64,000 nt of DNA, taken from NCBI GenBank assembly GCA_937863385.1, contig CALMBW010000021.1, positions 186,001 to 250,000 on the forward strand, written 5' to 3'. The translations under genes were made by a program, and so were the position numbers. The notes below the pieces were generated by a model, which searched no databases, was not told the origin of the DNA, and saw nothing but the letters and a program-made list of their open reading frames with translations. Source of the DNA: an uncultured Actinomycetes bacterium (GTDB lineage Bacteria > Actinomycetota > CADDZG01 > WHSQ01). Positions 40,811-49,895 of the stretch are shown one piece after another (within the stretch, counting starts at the first letter, position 1; every line of letters starts with the position of its first letter).

Positions 40811-43482
40811 CTAGAGTTCCAGAGACGTGTAAGCGACGACCCCTCTGCTGAGTTGGCGCGTTGCCTCTTGCAATCTGGAACGGAGGGTCTCGGACGTAAC
40901 GATCTGATCGAGCTGCCGAAGCAGGTCTAGGAGCTGCTTGACCGACCTCACGAAGTCACCGGGGGCATCCTCGTCACCAAGAACCTTGTCCAGTGACTCA
41001 CCACGCGCCCAGTCATACGCTCGCCGTGCGAACCCTGCATCTGGTTCGCGCGTCAGGTCCAACCTTCGTCCTTCCTCCTCGGCACGGATCTCTCTCCAAA
41101 CGCGCATCAAGGAACGCCAGACTTGCTTGGTCCCAGTGGTGGGCAGGTCCGGTGGCGGAGGTCCCTCCGGTCCACGGGTCTCGTACACGAGGGTTGAGCA
41201 GACCGCGGCGATCTCAGCACTGTCCAGTGGGTCTAGAAGCCCACGCTCCACGATCTCCACCACAAGCAGATCACTCTCGTTGTAGATGCCCGTCAAGGTT
41301 TCACCCTTGGTCGTCAACTTCCACTCTGCGACGTAATCCATCGACTCCAGCACGCCGAGTACCTGGTCGAACCTCCGAGCAAGCGTGCCCGTGGTACGGC
41401 TGATCTGTCTTTCGATCGAGGCCAGATCACGTTCGAGGCGCACTGCCCGCTCGGAGAAATGCATGTGCCGGCCGATCTCGGGGCAAGCAGATACCGGATG
41501 GCCGGCGACCGCTCGTCGAAGAGCTTTGATCTCTTCGACGTCGGGCGACTCTTGTGCGACTTGTGGCTCGTCGGGTTCGCTGAAGGCCCGAAGCTTCTCA
41601 GCGACCTCCCTCCGCTGCGGTGCCTGCCCCATCCGGTGGCGGTCGGCCATGGCTAGCGATCCAAGGCGGCGTGGCGGTTCGACGAGATCCGCGGGTCCGA
41701 AACGCACCAAAGAGCCGTTGCGCGCAAGAGCCAAGATACGCGGCTTCTTCTCTGATCGACGCTGGACCACCTCGATAACCGCGTAGCGACCGCGCCGCTT
41801 GCCGGCACGTACGTCGATCACATCCCCTGGCGACAGGGTGGAGAAGGAATCCTTCACTCTCTTGGTGCGCGAGCGAGACGACGACGTTGCCCCTTCTAGC
41901 TTCTGAAGCTTGGTCTTGAGATCGCGGTACTCCTCGAAGTCGCCAAGCTCACAGGTCATGCGCTCTCGGTAACTTGCCAGGTAGGCCTCGTTGCGCTCGC
42001 GCGACCGTTCCAGCCGAACGACAGAGCGGTCGGACTGGAACTGCGCGAAAGAGGAGTTCACGAGATGCTCCGCCTCTTCGAGCGTGTAATTGCGCACCAG
42101 GTTCACGGCCATGTTGTAGCTCGGCTGGAACGAAGATCGAAGCGGATAGGTCCGGGTCGAAGCGAGCCTCGTGATCTCATCGAACCTCGTGAATCGTTGG
42201 AGCAGGACGACGGCGTGACCGATCTCGTCCTTGCCGCGCCGGCCCGCGCGACCCGAAAGCTGTGTGAATGCTCCTGGGGTCATCAGTTCATGCTTCTCAC
42301 CGTTGAACTTCATGAGGGATTCGATCACGACGCTCCTAGCAGGCATGTTGATGCCAAGAGCGAGCGTTTCCGTGGCGAAAACCACCTTTACCAAGCCGCG
42401 CGCGAACAATTCCTCTACCACTTCCTTGAAGGGAGGGATCATCCCCGCGTGGTGCGCTGCGATGCCTCGCTCGAGCCCCGAGATCCAATCCGCGTACCCC
42501 ATGATGTCCAGCTCGGTCGGATCGAGATCGGCGGTACGTGACTGGGCGTACTCGAAGATCTCGGATCGCTCTTGTGCCGAGGTCAGCCGGATCCCCTCGC
42601 GCAGACATTGTCGAACCGCTTCGTCGCAGCCTTTGCGCGAGAAGATGAAGTAGATGGCGGGCAGCATCTTCTCGGCCCACAACATGTCCACCACGTCGGT
42701 TCGGAACGGGACGCGGATCCTCCGCATCGGAGGGCGCTTTCCGCCCCGTTTCGGCCTGTGGGAACCCTGCGATCGCTTCCGGAGGTCGAATTCACGCCCC
42801 CGGGGATTGGGCACGACCTCATCTCCGCGGGAGATGAACATCGGGATCAACTCGGACGAAGCCATGTACCACTGCTCGAGATCGACCGGCCGGCGTTCTT
42901 CGATGATCACCTCCGTGCGGCCTCGGAGGGTTTGCAGCCACTCGCCGAACTCTTCGGCGTTCGAGACCGTGGCCGACAGAGAGACGATCTGGACGTCCAC
43001 GGGCAGATGGATCAGCACCTCTTCCCAGACTGCCCCCCTGTATCGGTCCTGCAGGTAATGAACCTCATCCAGCACCACGTAACGCAAACCTCTGAGGGTC
43101 TCGGAGTCCTCGTAGATCATGTTCCTGAGAACCTCGGTCGTCATAACGCATATCCCGGCATTCCCATTTATGGAGTTGTCCCCTGTGAGCAGCCCGACTT
43201 CATCCGGTCCGTAGACCGCAGCGAAGTCGCCGAACTTCTGGTTGCTCAACGCCTTGATGGGCGCCGTATAGAAGGTCTTGCCGCCTTCGCGGTCGGCCAG
43301 CCAAGCTGCGAACTCCCCCACCACCGTCTTGCCGGACCCGGTGGGTGCCGCAACCAGGACGGAAGAGCCGTCGGCTAAAGCCGCGCACGCTCGGCGTTGG
43401 AAATCGTCGAACGAGAAGCCGTACGAAGCCTCGAACTGGGCTACAAGATCCGGGACCGGCGGTGCCGCCGGTCCCGGTCCAT
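40811..43482 (-). CDS. helY: Ski2-like DEAD/DEAH RNA helicase (HelY type), apparent frameshift near the start
   Basis: This large superfamily 2 helicase has DEVH ([11 protein letters not shown]), motif [14 protein letters not shown], the Ski2 [20 protein letters not shown] (motif VI) and an Mtr4-like C-terminal helical domain. Conventional starts begin only at GTG 43324, just after Walker A. The in-frame upstream DNA (to 43529) encodes the Q motif [10 protein letters not shown] and [10 protein letters not shown], so the real protein begins earlier, but this frame has no ATG, GTG or TTG. ATG 43482, coupled by TGATG to the upstream stop, is in another frame and hits TAG after 13 codons; adding one base in the GC hairpin at 43450-43477 would join it to the helicase. 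The extent given assumes that. Confidence 0.85.
43450..43477 (-). repeat. 13-bp GC hairpin at the helicase start
   Basis: CCGGGACCGGCGG and CCGCCGGTCCCGG pair perfectly with a 2-nt centre. The hairpin lies between the stop of the upstream membrane protein and the conserved helicase N-terminus. It could be a terminator, a frameshift-stimulating structure or a spot where sequencing lost a base. Confidence 0.7.
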
Positions 43483-44210
43483 CAGTTGTCGTCGTTCTGC
43501 CCGCCGTCGCCGGAGGTCGGGGCCGGGCTCATGACCGGAGCAGGCGTGTCCTGTGGCGTTCCCGTGGTCGGCGCGCTCAACCGGGAGCTGGGAAGGTCGA
43601 GCTGTTCCCTAAGCACATCGAAGCCGGTTATCGCCGACTGGAAAACGGCAGTGGCAAGGTCGCGCTGGCTCGATGCGTTGGTGAAGATCAATGCTCTGGC
43701 GTCCTCGGCTTCTACGGTCTCCAGTTGAGCGAACATGTTCGCAGCGCTTGCATACAGAGCCAGGGCTTCGTTGAAAAGCTGTGTGGTTGCCTGGGTCGTA
43801 GCTGCAGGAGGTAGAGCGGCCAACGTGCCCTGGGCAGACTGGAAGGCCGACGCCCACTCGGTGGCGTCTTTCTGAAGCGTCTTGAGTTCGTCCTCGCCGG
43901 CGGGCAGCTGCTGTACCTCGACCATCTCGTTGGCCGGATCCGTGACGCTGTCGAGGACGGGCTCGACCTGGTCCGTGTAGTCGATCAGGACCTGCTGCTC
44001 GGCTTTACGTTCGTCGGCCCGGTCCTGAGCAGAGCTGACCAGCCAGAAGACAACTCCTAGGCCCACCAGAACGAATATGCCCCCGATCATCATCCCGTCC
44101 CGGGTTCGGTACCAAGGGGTACGGGCACGGGAGACGGGAATCTGCGGACGGGGAGCGCCCGCAGGCCGGCGCACGGACGAGCCGCTCTTCTTCTTTCCTT
44201 TGATAGCCAT
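43482..44210 (-). CDS. Single-pass membrane protein of unknown function
   Basis: This 242-residue protein has a basic cytoplasmic N-terminus of about 38 residues rich in Lys, Arg and Pro, one helix (MMIGGIFVLVGLGVVFWLVSS), and an external helical domain of about 150 residues ending in a disordered Pro/Thr/Ser-rich tail. The middle part (ATEWASAFQSAQGTLAALPPAATTQ...LFNEALALYASAANMFAQL) resembles four-helix sensor-like folds, but I recognise no family. TATCCT lies 7 nt before the ATG, suggesting a leaderless mRNA. It lies between tatC and the helicase; its stop shares a base with a downstream ATG. Confidence 0.75.
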   Translation of the reverse strand: MAIKGKKKSGSSVRRPAGAPRPQIPVSRARTPWYRTRDGMMIGGIFVLVGLGVVFWLVSSAQDRADERKAEQQVLIDYTDQVEPVLDSVTDPANEMVEVQQLPAGEDELKTLQKDATEWASAFQSAQGTLAALPPAATTQATTQLFNEALALYASAANMFAQLETVEAEDARALIFTNASSQRDLATAVFQSAITGFDVLREQLDLPSSRLSAPTTGTPQDTPAPVMSPAPTSGDGGQNDDN

Positions 44211-44217
44211 GGGAGTG

Positions 44218-44223
44218 AGGATA
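44218..44223 (-). promoter_or_regulatory. -10 box for the gene starting at 44210
   Basis: On the minus strand TATCCT lies 7 nt before ATG 44210 (TATCCT-CACTCCC-ATG), the same arrangement as add. Confidence 0.5.
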
Positions 44224-44224
44224 C

Positions 44225-45046
44225 CTAAGCGCTGCGCCTCTTCCGCCGCTCCCGCAGGCGGAGCAAGGCGATGTCCAACTCATAGAACAGATAGAGAGGC
44301 AGAGACATGGCGAGCATCGTGTAGGGATCCTGCGAGGGAGTAACGACGGCGGAGACCACGGTGATGCCCACGATCGCGATCCTCCGGTGCCTGCGTAGTG
44401 ACTCGACCGACACGATCTCCGCAAGGCCCAAGAAGAAGAGCAACAAGGGCAGCTCGAATACGACACCGAAGACGATTATCACGAGACTCACGAAACCCAG
44501 ATACTCGTTAGCGGTGAAGAAAGGGGTGAGGTTGTCCCCTCCGAACCCGACGAGGAAGCTAAGGGCACCTGGCAAGGTCAGATAGGCGAATGCGGTGCCA
44601 AAGAGGAACAGGCACACGGATGAGGCCACGAAGGGCAGCGCGTACTTACGCTCTTTGGAGGTCAGACCCGGAACGATGAACGCCCACAGCTGATACAGCC
44701 ACAAAGGTGAGGACGCCACCACGCCCGTCATCGCAGTGACTTTCAATCGGACCGCAACCGGCTCGAGGGCAGACGTGAAGACGAGCTTGCAGCCGTTGGC
44801 TCCCAGCCGGTCGGCAGGAAGTCCGCAGAGAGGCCGCAAGAGAACGTCACTGATCTGATCGAAGAAGACGAAGGCGACGAGAGACACCGCCAAGAATCCT
44901 GCAAGAGAGACGATCAGCCGCCGCCTCAATTCGGTCAGGTGCTCGACCATCGACATGGTCTTGGCGAACTCGCTCCGCTTCTTGCGCCAGCGGAAGATCC
45001 TCCTGCGACGAGCCAGCGAGTTTGGGTCACCCACTGGTTCCGCCAT
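44225..45046 (-). CDS. tatC: Sec-independent protein translocase TatC
   Basis: TatC recognises twin-arginine signal peptides and forms the core of the Tat export complex. The protein (273 residues from ATG 45046) has the conserved cytoplasmic N-terminal motif MSMVEHLTELRRRL, six membrane helices, the P48/F94-region sequences SPLWLYQLWAFIVPGL and KERKYALPFV, and TLPGALSFLVGFG. The start is uncertain: GTG 45034 is possible, and the frame extends further into tatA. It overlaps tatA by 20 nt. A basic tail follows the last helix. In mycobacteria tatA-tatC also lie between pafC and helY. Confidence 0.95.
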   Translation of the reverse strand: MAEPVGDPNSLARRRRIFRWRKKRSEFAKTMSMVEHLTELRRRLIVSLAGFLAVSLVAFVFFDQISDVLLRPLCGLPADRLGANGCKLVFTSALEPVAVRLKVTAMTGVVASSPLWLYQLWAFIVPGLTSKERKYALPFVASSVCLFLFGTAFAYLTLPGALSFLVGFGGDNLTPFFTANEYLGFVSLVIIVFGVVFELPLLLFFLGLAEIVSVESLRRHRRIAIVGITVVSAVVTPSQDPYTMLAMSLPLYLFYELDIALLRLRERRKRRSA

Positions 45047-45320
45047 CCTCTTCAACAGTGGCCGGGTTGTCACCGTCGACCTCAAGGGAAGCGTCAGCTT
45101 GAGCCTCGAGCGCCACATTGGCGTTGTAGTCGGGCTCGTCGGAGATGCTCATGTCCCCGATCCCAGACTCGAACTCGGCTCGGATATCTGCGGCCTGCCT
45201 TCGGAACTCGTTCAGCGTTCGCCCCAGGGTTCGAGCGATCTCCGGAAGGCGTTGAGGGCCGAACACGATCAGAGCGACCACCGCTACAACGACGATCTCC
45301 ATCGGTCCGATCTGTGGCAT
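45027..45320 (-). CDS. tatA: Sec-independent protein translocase TatA
   Basis: This 97-residue protein has the TatA/B structure: one N-terminal membrane helix (MEIVVVAVVALIVFG), the FGPQRLPEIART hinge, an amphipathic helix (LNEFRRQAADIRAEFESG) and an acidic tail. The FGPxRLPE form is between TatA and TatB; a single protein may do both jobs here, since no second gene is seen. ATG 45320 is chosen over 45347 because TATGCT lies exactly 6 nt upstream and the earlier start falls inside a terminator-like hairpin. Confidence 0.93.
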   Translation of the reverse strand: MPQIGPMEIVVVAVVALIVFGPQRLPEIARTLGRTLNEFRRQAADIRAEFESGIGDMSISDEPDYNANVALEAQADASLEVDGDNPATVEEDGGTSG

Positions 45321-45326
45321 CAGCAA

Positions 45327-45332
45327 AGCATA
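45327..45332 (-). promoter_or_regulatory. -10 box for leaderless tatA
   Basis: On the minus strand TATGCT lies exactly 6 nt before ATG 45320 (TATGCT-TTGCTG-ATG). It touches the foot of the hairpin at 45332-45363. Confidence 0.55.
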
Positions 45333-45363
45333 AGAGGCGATGGGCATCGGCCCATCGCCTCTT
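45332..45363 (-). terminator. 14-bp perfect hairpin between zinc-ribbon gene and tatA
   Basis: AAGAGGCGATGGGC (45332-45345) pairs perfectly with GCCCATCGCCTCTT (45350-45363), loop 4 nt. It follows the stop of the zinc-ribbon gene by 22 nt and is followed on the minus strand by ATGCTTTG. It probably ends that gene's transcript and abuts the tatA -10 box; it might also act as an operator. Confidence 0.65.
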
Positions 45364-45385
45364 GATCCATCCGATCCTTATCTGT

Positions 45386-45709
45386 TCACGTCCGCCCGAG
45401 CAGATCCTCGAACCAGTTCTCGGTCTTCATGATCTCGTGGAAAGCGAGGATGTCGTCATAGTTGATCGGAGGGCCTGTGCGGATCTCGAGGGCCTCCGCC
45501 GGAACGTGGGTCATCACGGGCATCACACCACCCGAAAGCAGGAGTTTGATGATCCGTTCGTCCGCGGGCTTCTCGATGAAGTCCCCACAGTCAGGACAGT
45601 CGAATGCATAGGAGTTGCTCGAAGAGATCGAGCTGATCCTCAGGATCACATCGTCTGCCGTCAAGCTGACCTCTCCGCAACCCGGGCAAGTCGCCTTGAT
45701 CGTGGTCAT
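45386..45709 (-). CDS. Small zinc-ribbon protein of unknown function
   Basis: This 107-residue protein has two CxxC knuckles (ATCPGCGEVSL and FDCPDCGDFIEKP) that should form a zinc ribbon, and a C-terminal helical segment NYDDILAFHEIMKTENWFEDLL. Such proteins occur in actinobacteria and may bind nucleic acids or proteins; no function is known. GGAG lies 8 nt before the ATG. It is divergent from the sensor kinase gene and is followed by a strong hairpin, so it is probably monocistronic. Confidence 0.8.
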   Translation of the reverse strand: MTTIKATCPGCGEVSLTADDVILRISSISSSNSYAFDCPDCGDFIEKPADERIIKLLLSGGVMPVMTHVPAEALEIRTGPPINYDDILAFHEIMKTENWFEDLLGRT

Positions 45710-45846
45710 CTACTCTGCTCCATGTGGTCTCGGGTGCTTACAGAGGTGTTATCGGCCGGGAAGTTGCGGGGTTTAGCGATTCGTTGCCCTAAGCTCATCC
45801 GCCTTGCATCCCTTTACTTCCAGACGATTTCCGCCGATAGAGACGT

Positions 45847-47889
45847 ATGTCCCTGTTCGCCAAAGGCCGTGAGCCTCTCGCCGAGCCCCAGAGATGGTCA
45901 ACCGCCCTCGATGCGGCCCTCAAGGTCAGCGAGATCGCCTCTTCTGGGGTTGCTCTCCCAGACGTGATCCAGGCCGTAGTGAAGGCTGCGGTCGACGTCT
46001 TGGGGGCCGAACAGTCATCCTTGATGCTCGTTGACGACCGAGACCGCCAACTGGTCCTCATGGCCTCGGCTGGTATCTCACTCGGAGTTCCGATCGGGCA
46101 CCGCGTTCCCTTGGGCGACGGCGTCGCCGGCCACGTGATGGCCACGGGGCGGCCTTTGAAGCTCGATGAGATCGATCCCACAGCCTTCGTGAACTTCATC
46201 CCCAAGGGAAGAACCATCACGTCGAGCTTGGTGGTCCCCCTTCGCATCAGCGGCAACGTTGTCGGCGTCCTGAACCTGGCCGTGTGCCAGCAACGCAAGC
46301 CGTTCACCGAAGAAGACAGGCGCCTCGCTCAGATGTTCGCCGACCAAGCAGCCGGCGTCATACAGCGGACCAAACTGCACGAGGAAGCGGAACGTAGGTC
46401 CTCGCAACTGGCGGCTTTGGTGGAGTGCACCAAAGGCCTCATCGGAACCCTGGATCTCGAGGCCCTGCTTCACGCGATCCTTGATGGAGCCACGCGTCTT
46501 GCTCAGAGCAAGGCTGGGTTCGTATGCCTGTTCGACGAAACGGGGGCCGTGACCCGCGGCGTCTATCGCGGCATCGATCGCAACGACATCCGGTCCCTGA
46601 CGGAGACGGCCGAAGCTAGACGCACGATCGAGAATGGATCTCTCAACGTCCTGAGGCACGCGGTGGGAAGCTTCATCGCCTTGGGACTCCGAAGCTCCCA
46701 GGGAACGCGAGGGCTCTTGGTCGTCCCCGGCTCTCCGGAGATAGTCAACGAACGGGGGTACGCATTCCACGCCTACGCTCAGCAGTGCGCGTCTGCGCTC
46801 GGCGCAGCGGAGCTGCACGGCATCGTCGAACGGAAGGAAAGCCAGCTTTCAGCCTTGATCCTCAGCGTGCCCAACCCGATCGTCCTGGTCGATGCCGAAG
46901 GCAAGATCGTCTCGCTGAACCCGGCTGCCGAACAACTTTTCGAAGTGGCCGCAGGGTTCGCTGTGAACAACGTTGCCACAGATGTGCTCGGCCACCCGGA
47001 GATCGCCGCCTTTCTGTCGGCAGACGGCTACCAGATCGGCGAGGTCGATCTCGGGGTACCCACCAGGCATTTCCGGGTCCGCGCGGCCGATGTAAGAGTG
47101 CCGGGTGCACCGGTGGGACGCCTCCTGGTGATGGACGACATCACTGAAGAAAGGGAGATGGCGCAAACGCAACGCGATTTCGTTGCCATGATCGGTCACG
47201 AGTTACGAACGCCACTGACCGTGGTCAAGGGATTCGCCCGGATGATGTTGCGCCGGATCGAATCGGTAAGCTTGGAGGAGTCTCTCGAAGCTCTGAATAC
47301 GATCGACCAGAAGGCTGCGCAGCTAGAGCGCTTGATCGAGGATCTCCTTTACGTCTCGCGCATCGAGAGCCGGGAAGCGAACCTCAAGCTTGATCTGATC
47401 GACGTGAAAGATCTCGTGAAGCGGGTTGCCAACGAGGTCCTCGACGACCACAAGGGACGTGAAATCAGCTTGGAGTTCCCGGAACTCCTCGCTTGGTCCT
47501 GCGACGAAACCAAGGTCGGCTTGGTTCTCCGCCACCTATTGGACAACGCCCTCAAGTTCTCAGATGCCCCGGACCCTGTCATCCTGCAAGCAGACATCGT
47601 CGAGGACGAGCTGAGGATCGACGTTGTCGATCGAGGTGTGGGATTGGTCTCCACCGACATCCCCCATATCTTCGAGCGCTTCCGTCAGGTAGATGGAACC
47701 TCAACCAGGCGTCACGGCGGCACGGGGGTAGGACTGTATCTCTCAGCGCAACTGGTAAAGGTTCACGGGGGGTCCATCTGGGTCGACTCTACCTGGGGCA
47801 AAGGTTCGACGTTCTCCTTCTCGCTCCCCCGCCAGTCGACCCGCACCGATGTGGTCACGTTGCAGGGGCAGGAGCGGCGCGTCTCGTAG
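45847..47889 (+). CDS. GAF-GAF-PAS sensor histidine kinase
   Basis: This 680-residue cytoplasmic kinase has a first GAF domain (about 25-185; LGAEQSSLMLVDDRDRQLVLMAS and VPLRISGNVVGVLNLA, quoted in part), a second GAF domain (about 195-330), a PAS domain (about 335-440; NPIVLVDAEGKIVSLNPAAEQLFEV), then HisKA with His451 in MIGHELRTPLTVVKGFARMM and HATPase_c with the N box LLDNALKFSD and G boxes DRGVGLVSTDIPHIFERF and GGTGVGLYLS. GAF domains can bind cyclic nucleotides, haem or flavin; no Cys or His clearly marks haem. It sits opposite in orientation between pafC and the zinc-ribbon/tat genes, an insertion into a syntenic region. No response regulator is adjacent. Confidence 0.92.
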   Translation: MSLFAKGREPLAEPQRWSTALDAALKVSEIASSGVALPDVIQAVVKAAVDVLGAEQSSLMLVDDRDRQLVLMASAGISLGVPIGHRVPLGDGVAGHVMATGRPLKLDEIDPTAFVNFIPKGRTITSSLVVPLRISGNVVGVLNLAVCQQRKPFTEEDRRLAQMFADQAAGVIQRTKLHEEAERRSSQLAALVECTKGLIGTLDLEALLHAILDGATRLAQSKAGFVCLFDETGAVTRGVYRGIDRNDIRSLTETAEARRTIENGSLNVLRHAVGSFIALGLRSSQGTRGLLVVPGSPEIVNERGYAFHAYAQQCASALGAAELHGIVERKESQLSALILSVPNPIVLVDAEGKIVSLNPAAEQLFEVAAGFAVNNVATDVLGHPEIAAFLSADGYQIGEVDLGVPTRHFRVRAADVRVPGAPVGRLLVMDDITEEREMAQTQRDFVAMIGHELRTPLTVVKGFARMMLRRIESVSLEESLEALNTIDQKAAQLERLIEDLLYVSRIESREANLKLDLIDVKDLVKRVANEVLDDHKGREISLEFPELLAWSCDETKVGLVLRHLLDNALKFSDAPDPVILQADIVEDELRIDVVDRGVGLVSTDIPHIFERFRQVDGTSTRRHGGTGVGLYLSAQLVKVHGGSIWVDSTWGKGSTFSFSLPRQSTRTDVVTLQGQERRVS

Positions 47890-47899
47890 TTCCTGCCCT

Positions 47900-48856
47900 C
47901 TAGCGGTAGTTGGCGGCGATGCCGGCCGCCAGGGCTCGGGCCGCTTCGAGCATGCCCGCCGGTTCCACGTTACGCACTCCGGCCCCAAGCCGCACCAGCA
48001 ACGATGCGGCCCAATGCTCGCCCGATACGATGAGCTCTACTCGGGTCCAGCCGTCGGGCAAAGTGGTAGCCGAGTAGACCGGGTAGTAGTCCTCGAACCA
48101 GCGTGAGATGTCGGGAGATATCTCGAACGAGATGGATGGTTCGCCCGAGTCCCCCGAGAACACTCCCTTGTAGCGGTCGGGATCGAAGTCGTCGGGAACC
48201 TCTGCATCTTCGTCCAGCACCTCCGCCGACTTGATGCGGTCCACCCGGAAGGTCCGCTCCTCGGAACTCAGATGATCGTGACCGATCAAGTACCAGCGGC
48301 CTAAGGATGCAACGAGTCCCCACGGGTCGATGTCTCTCGTCTTCAGCTCGCCGGTAGAAGCCGACAGGTATTCGATCCGCAAGCGCTTTGCCCTCTCCAG
48401 AGCTTCGTTAAGCGCCTTCAGATGCGACCCAGCACCGCCTTCGACCAGGACTTCGACGCCCGGTCCTTCGTCATCGTTGCACCCGAGCGCCCGGCGCAAC
48501 TTCTCCAGCGCTCTCACAAGAGCTTCGGCCTCCGACATCTCGGGAAGGGCCGCCAATGCCTGGCCTCCCGCGTACAGGGCCAAGGCCTCGGCAGGGGTCA
48601 GACGGAAGGGAGCCTTGAAGTAGTCCGCCATCCGTACGTAGACGCGATCGTCGTCGAATGAGACGTCGATAAGGTCCCCCGGACCGTAGCCCGGCAACCC
48701 ACAGAGGAATACGAGCCGCAGGTCCTCGAGTAGTTCGTTGCGCTTGACACCGAACTTGATGGACAACTCATCCACGCCCACACCGGGGTGCTTGATCGCG
48801 TACGGCAGCAGCAAGAGGATCCGCTGTAACCGTCTCGAGAGCCTGCCCTCGCTCAT
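47900..48856 (-). CDS. pafC: WYL-domain regulator PafC
   Basis: This 318-residue protein has a winged helix-turn-helix N-terminus (about 1-60), a WYL domain (WYL-like WYLIGHDHLSSEERTFRVDRIKS near 175-200) and a WCX domain at the C-terminus. With PafB it makes the PafBC transcription activator that controls the LexA-independent DNA-damage response in mycobacteria and is thought to sense single-stranded DNA. Its start overlaps the pafB stop by 4 nt. The gene order pafA-x-pafB-pafC and its sequence support the name. Confidence 0.92.
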   Translation of the reverse strand: MSEGRLSRRLQRILLLLPYAIKHPGVGVDELSIKFGVKRNELLEDLRLVFLCGLPGYGPGDLIDVSFDDDRVYVRMADYFKAPFRLTPAEALALYAGGQALAALPEMSEAEALVRALEKLRRALGCNDDEGPGVEVLVEGGAGSHLKALNEALERAKRLRIEYLSASTGELKTRDIDPWGLVASLGRWYLIGHDHLSSEERTFRVDRIKSAEVLDEDAEVPDDFDPDRYKGVFSGDSGEPSISFEISPDISRWFEDYYPVYSATTLPDGWTRVELIVSGEHWAASLLVRLGAGVRNVEPAGMLEAARALAAGIAANYR

Positions 48857-49851
48857 CGGGGGCCTTCAAGGAACGGTGCAAGGTGCTCCAACAAAGCCGT
48901 TCTTGCTTCCTCGGGAGAGACGATCTCGACGTCGCCTCCGAAGCCGATGGCCCAAGAAACGAGAGCATCCATGTTCGCGAGCGGGATCTCGATCTCAAGT
49001 CCGCCGTCCCGAGTCTCATGGGCGGTCGCTTGCGGCCATGCCCGCTCCGCCCACCACCTGAGCTTCGGACTGAAGAAGATCACTGCGGTGTCGCGAACCA
49101 CACCGCCTATCTCGAATGCCTCACCGGCGACGTAACGAGCCGCATCGAAGCCGGGTGGAACGACGTAGCTCCCCTCGGATCGAGTGATGTCCGACCGGAT
49201 CCTCGATAGCCGGAAACTGCGCACGTCATCTCGATCGATGTCCCGCCCAACCACATACCAGTTCCCACGTCGGTGCACGAGGCCGTATGGCTCGAGGTTT
49301 CTCTCGCTACGGTCCGTATCCGGGCGCTCGTAGGTGAATGTGATCGGAGACCTATCGAGTTGCGCTGCCCATATCGGCCCCAACAACGGCTGCTCTGCAG
49401 CGATATCTGCACCCCATACCACTCGGGAACCGTTCCAAGGCGAGATGGTCGAGTCGATCGAAAGCTTCAGAAGCCCGCTGGACGCGTCCTCCCCTGCTCC
49501 CAGCACGGCGTCTGCAGCGAGCTTCAATGCCGCTAGTTCGTCTGCCTCGAGGTCGAGTTCGGGCAGGTAATAGCGGTCTTTGGGGATCACATAAGCATCC
49601 GGCTGCTCCTTGAATGCATCAGAGGTCACGAGCTCGATGGGGATGCCCATAGAGCGCAGGTCCTGCTTGTCCCGCTCGAACGCTCGTCGAAAGGCGTCGA
49701 AGTTCGCCTGGTCGTATCCAGCGATGTCGCTGCGGATCTGCTCGGCCGTCATCGGGCGCTCGGTCTCGAGCAGAGCTGCGATGAGGTTGATGAGTCTTTC
49801 GATCCGCCGCATCCGATGAGCGTATCCGGCAGAAGCCTTCGTTCTGGGCAT
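48853..49851 (-). CDS. pafB: WYL-domain regulator PafB
   Basis: This 332-residue protein starts with an HTH (RIERLINLIAALLETERPMTAEQIRSDIAGYD), has a WYL domain (GNWYVVGRDIDRDDVRSFRLSRI) and a C-terminal WCX region. It is the partner of PafC in the PafBC activator. The ATG is preceded at 6 nt by TAGACC, close to a leaderless -10 box, so pafBC may be transcribed from its own promoter as well as from the proteasome genes upstream. Confidence 0.92.
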   Translation of the reverse strand: MPRTKASAGYAHRMRRIERLINLIAALLETERPMTAEQIRSDIAGYDQANFDAFRRAFERDKQDLRSMGIPIELVTSDAFKEQPDAYVIPKDRYYLPELDLEADELAALKLAADAVLGAGEDASSGLLKLSIDSTISPWNGSRVVWGADIAAEQPLLGPIWAAQLDRSPITFTYERPDTDRSERNLEPYGLVHRRGNWYVVGRDIDRDDVRSFRLSRIRSDITRSEGSYVVPPGFDAARYVAGEAFEIGGVVRDTAVIFFSPKLRWWAERAWPQATAHETRDGGLEIEIPLANMDALVSWAIGFGGDVEIVSPEEARTALLEHLAPFLEGPR

Positions 49852-49895
49852 GCCAAGGGTCTACAGGCGTGCTCCCACGACGACTGTGCGGCGGG

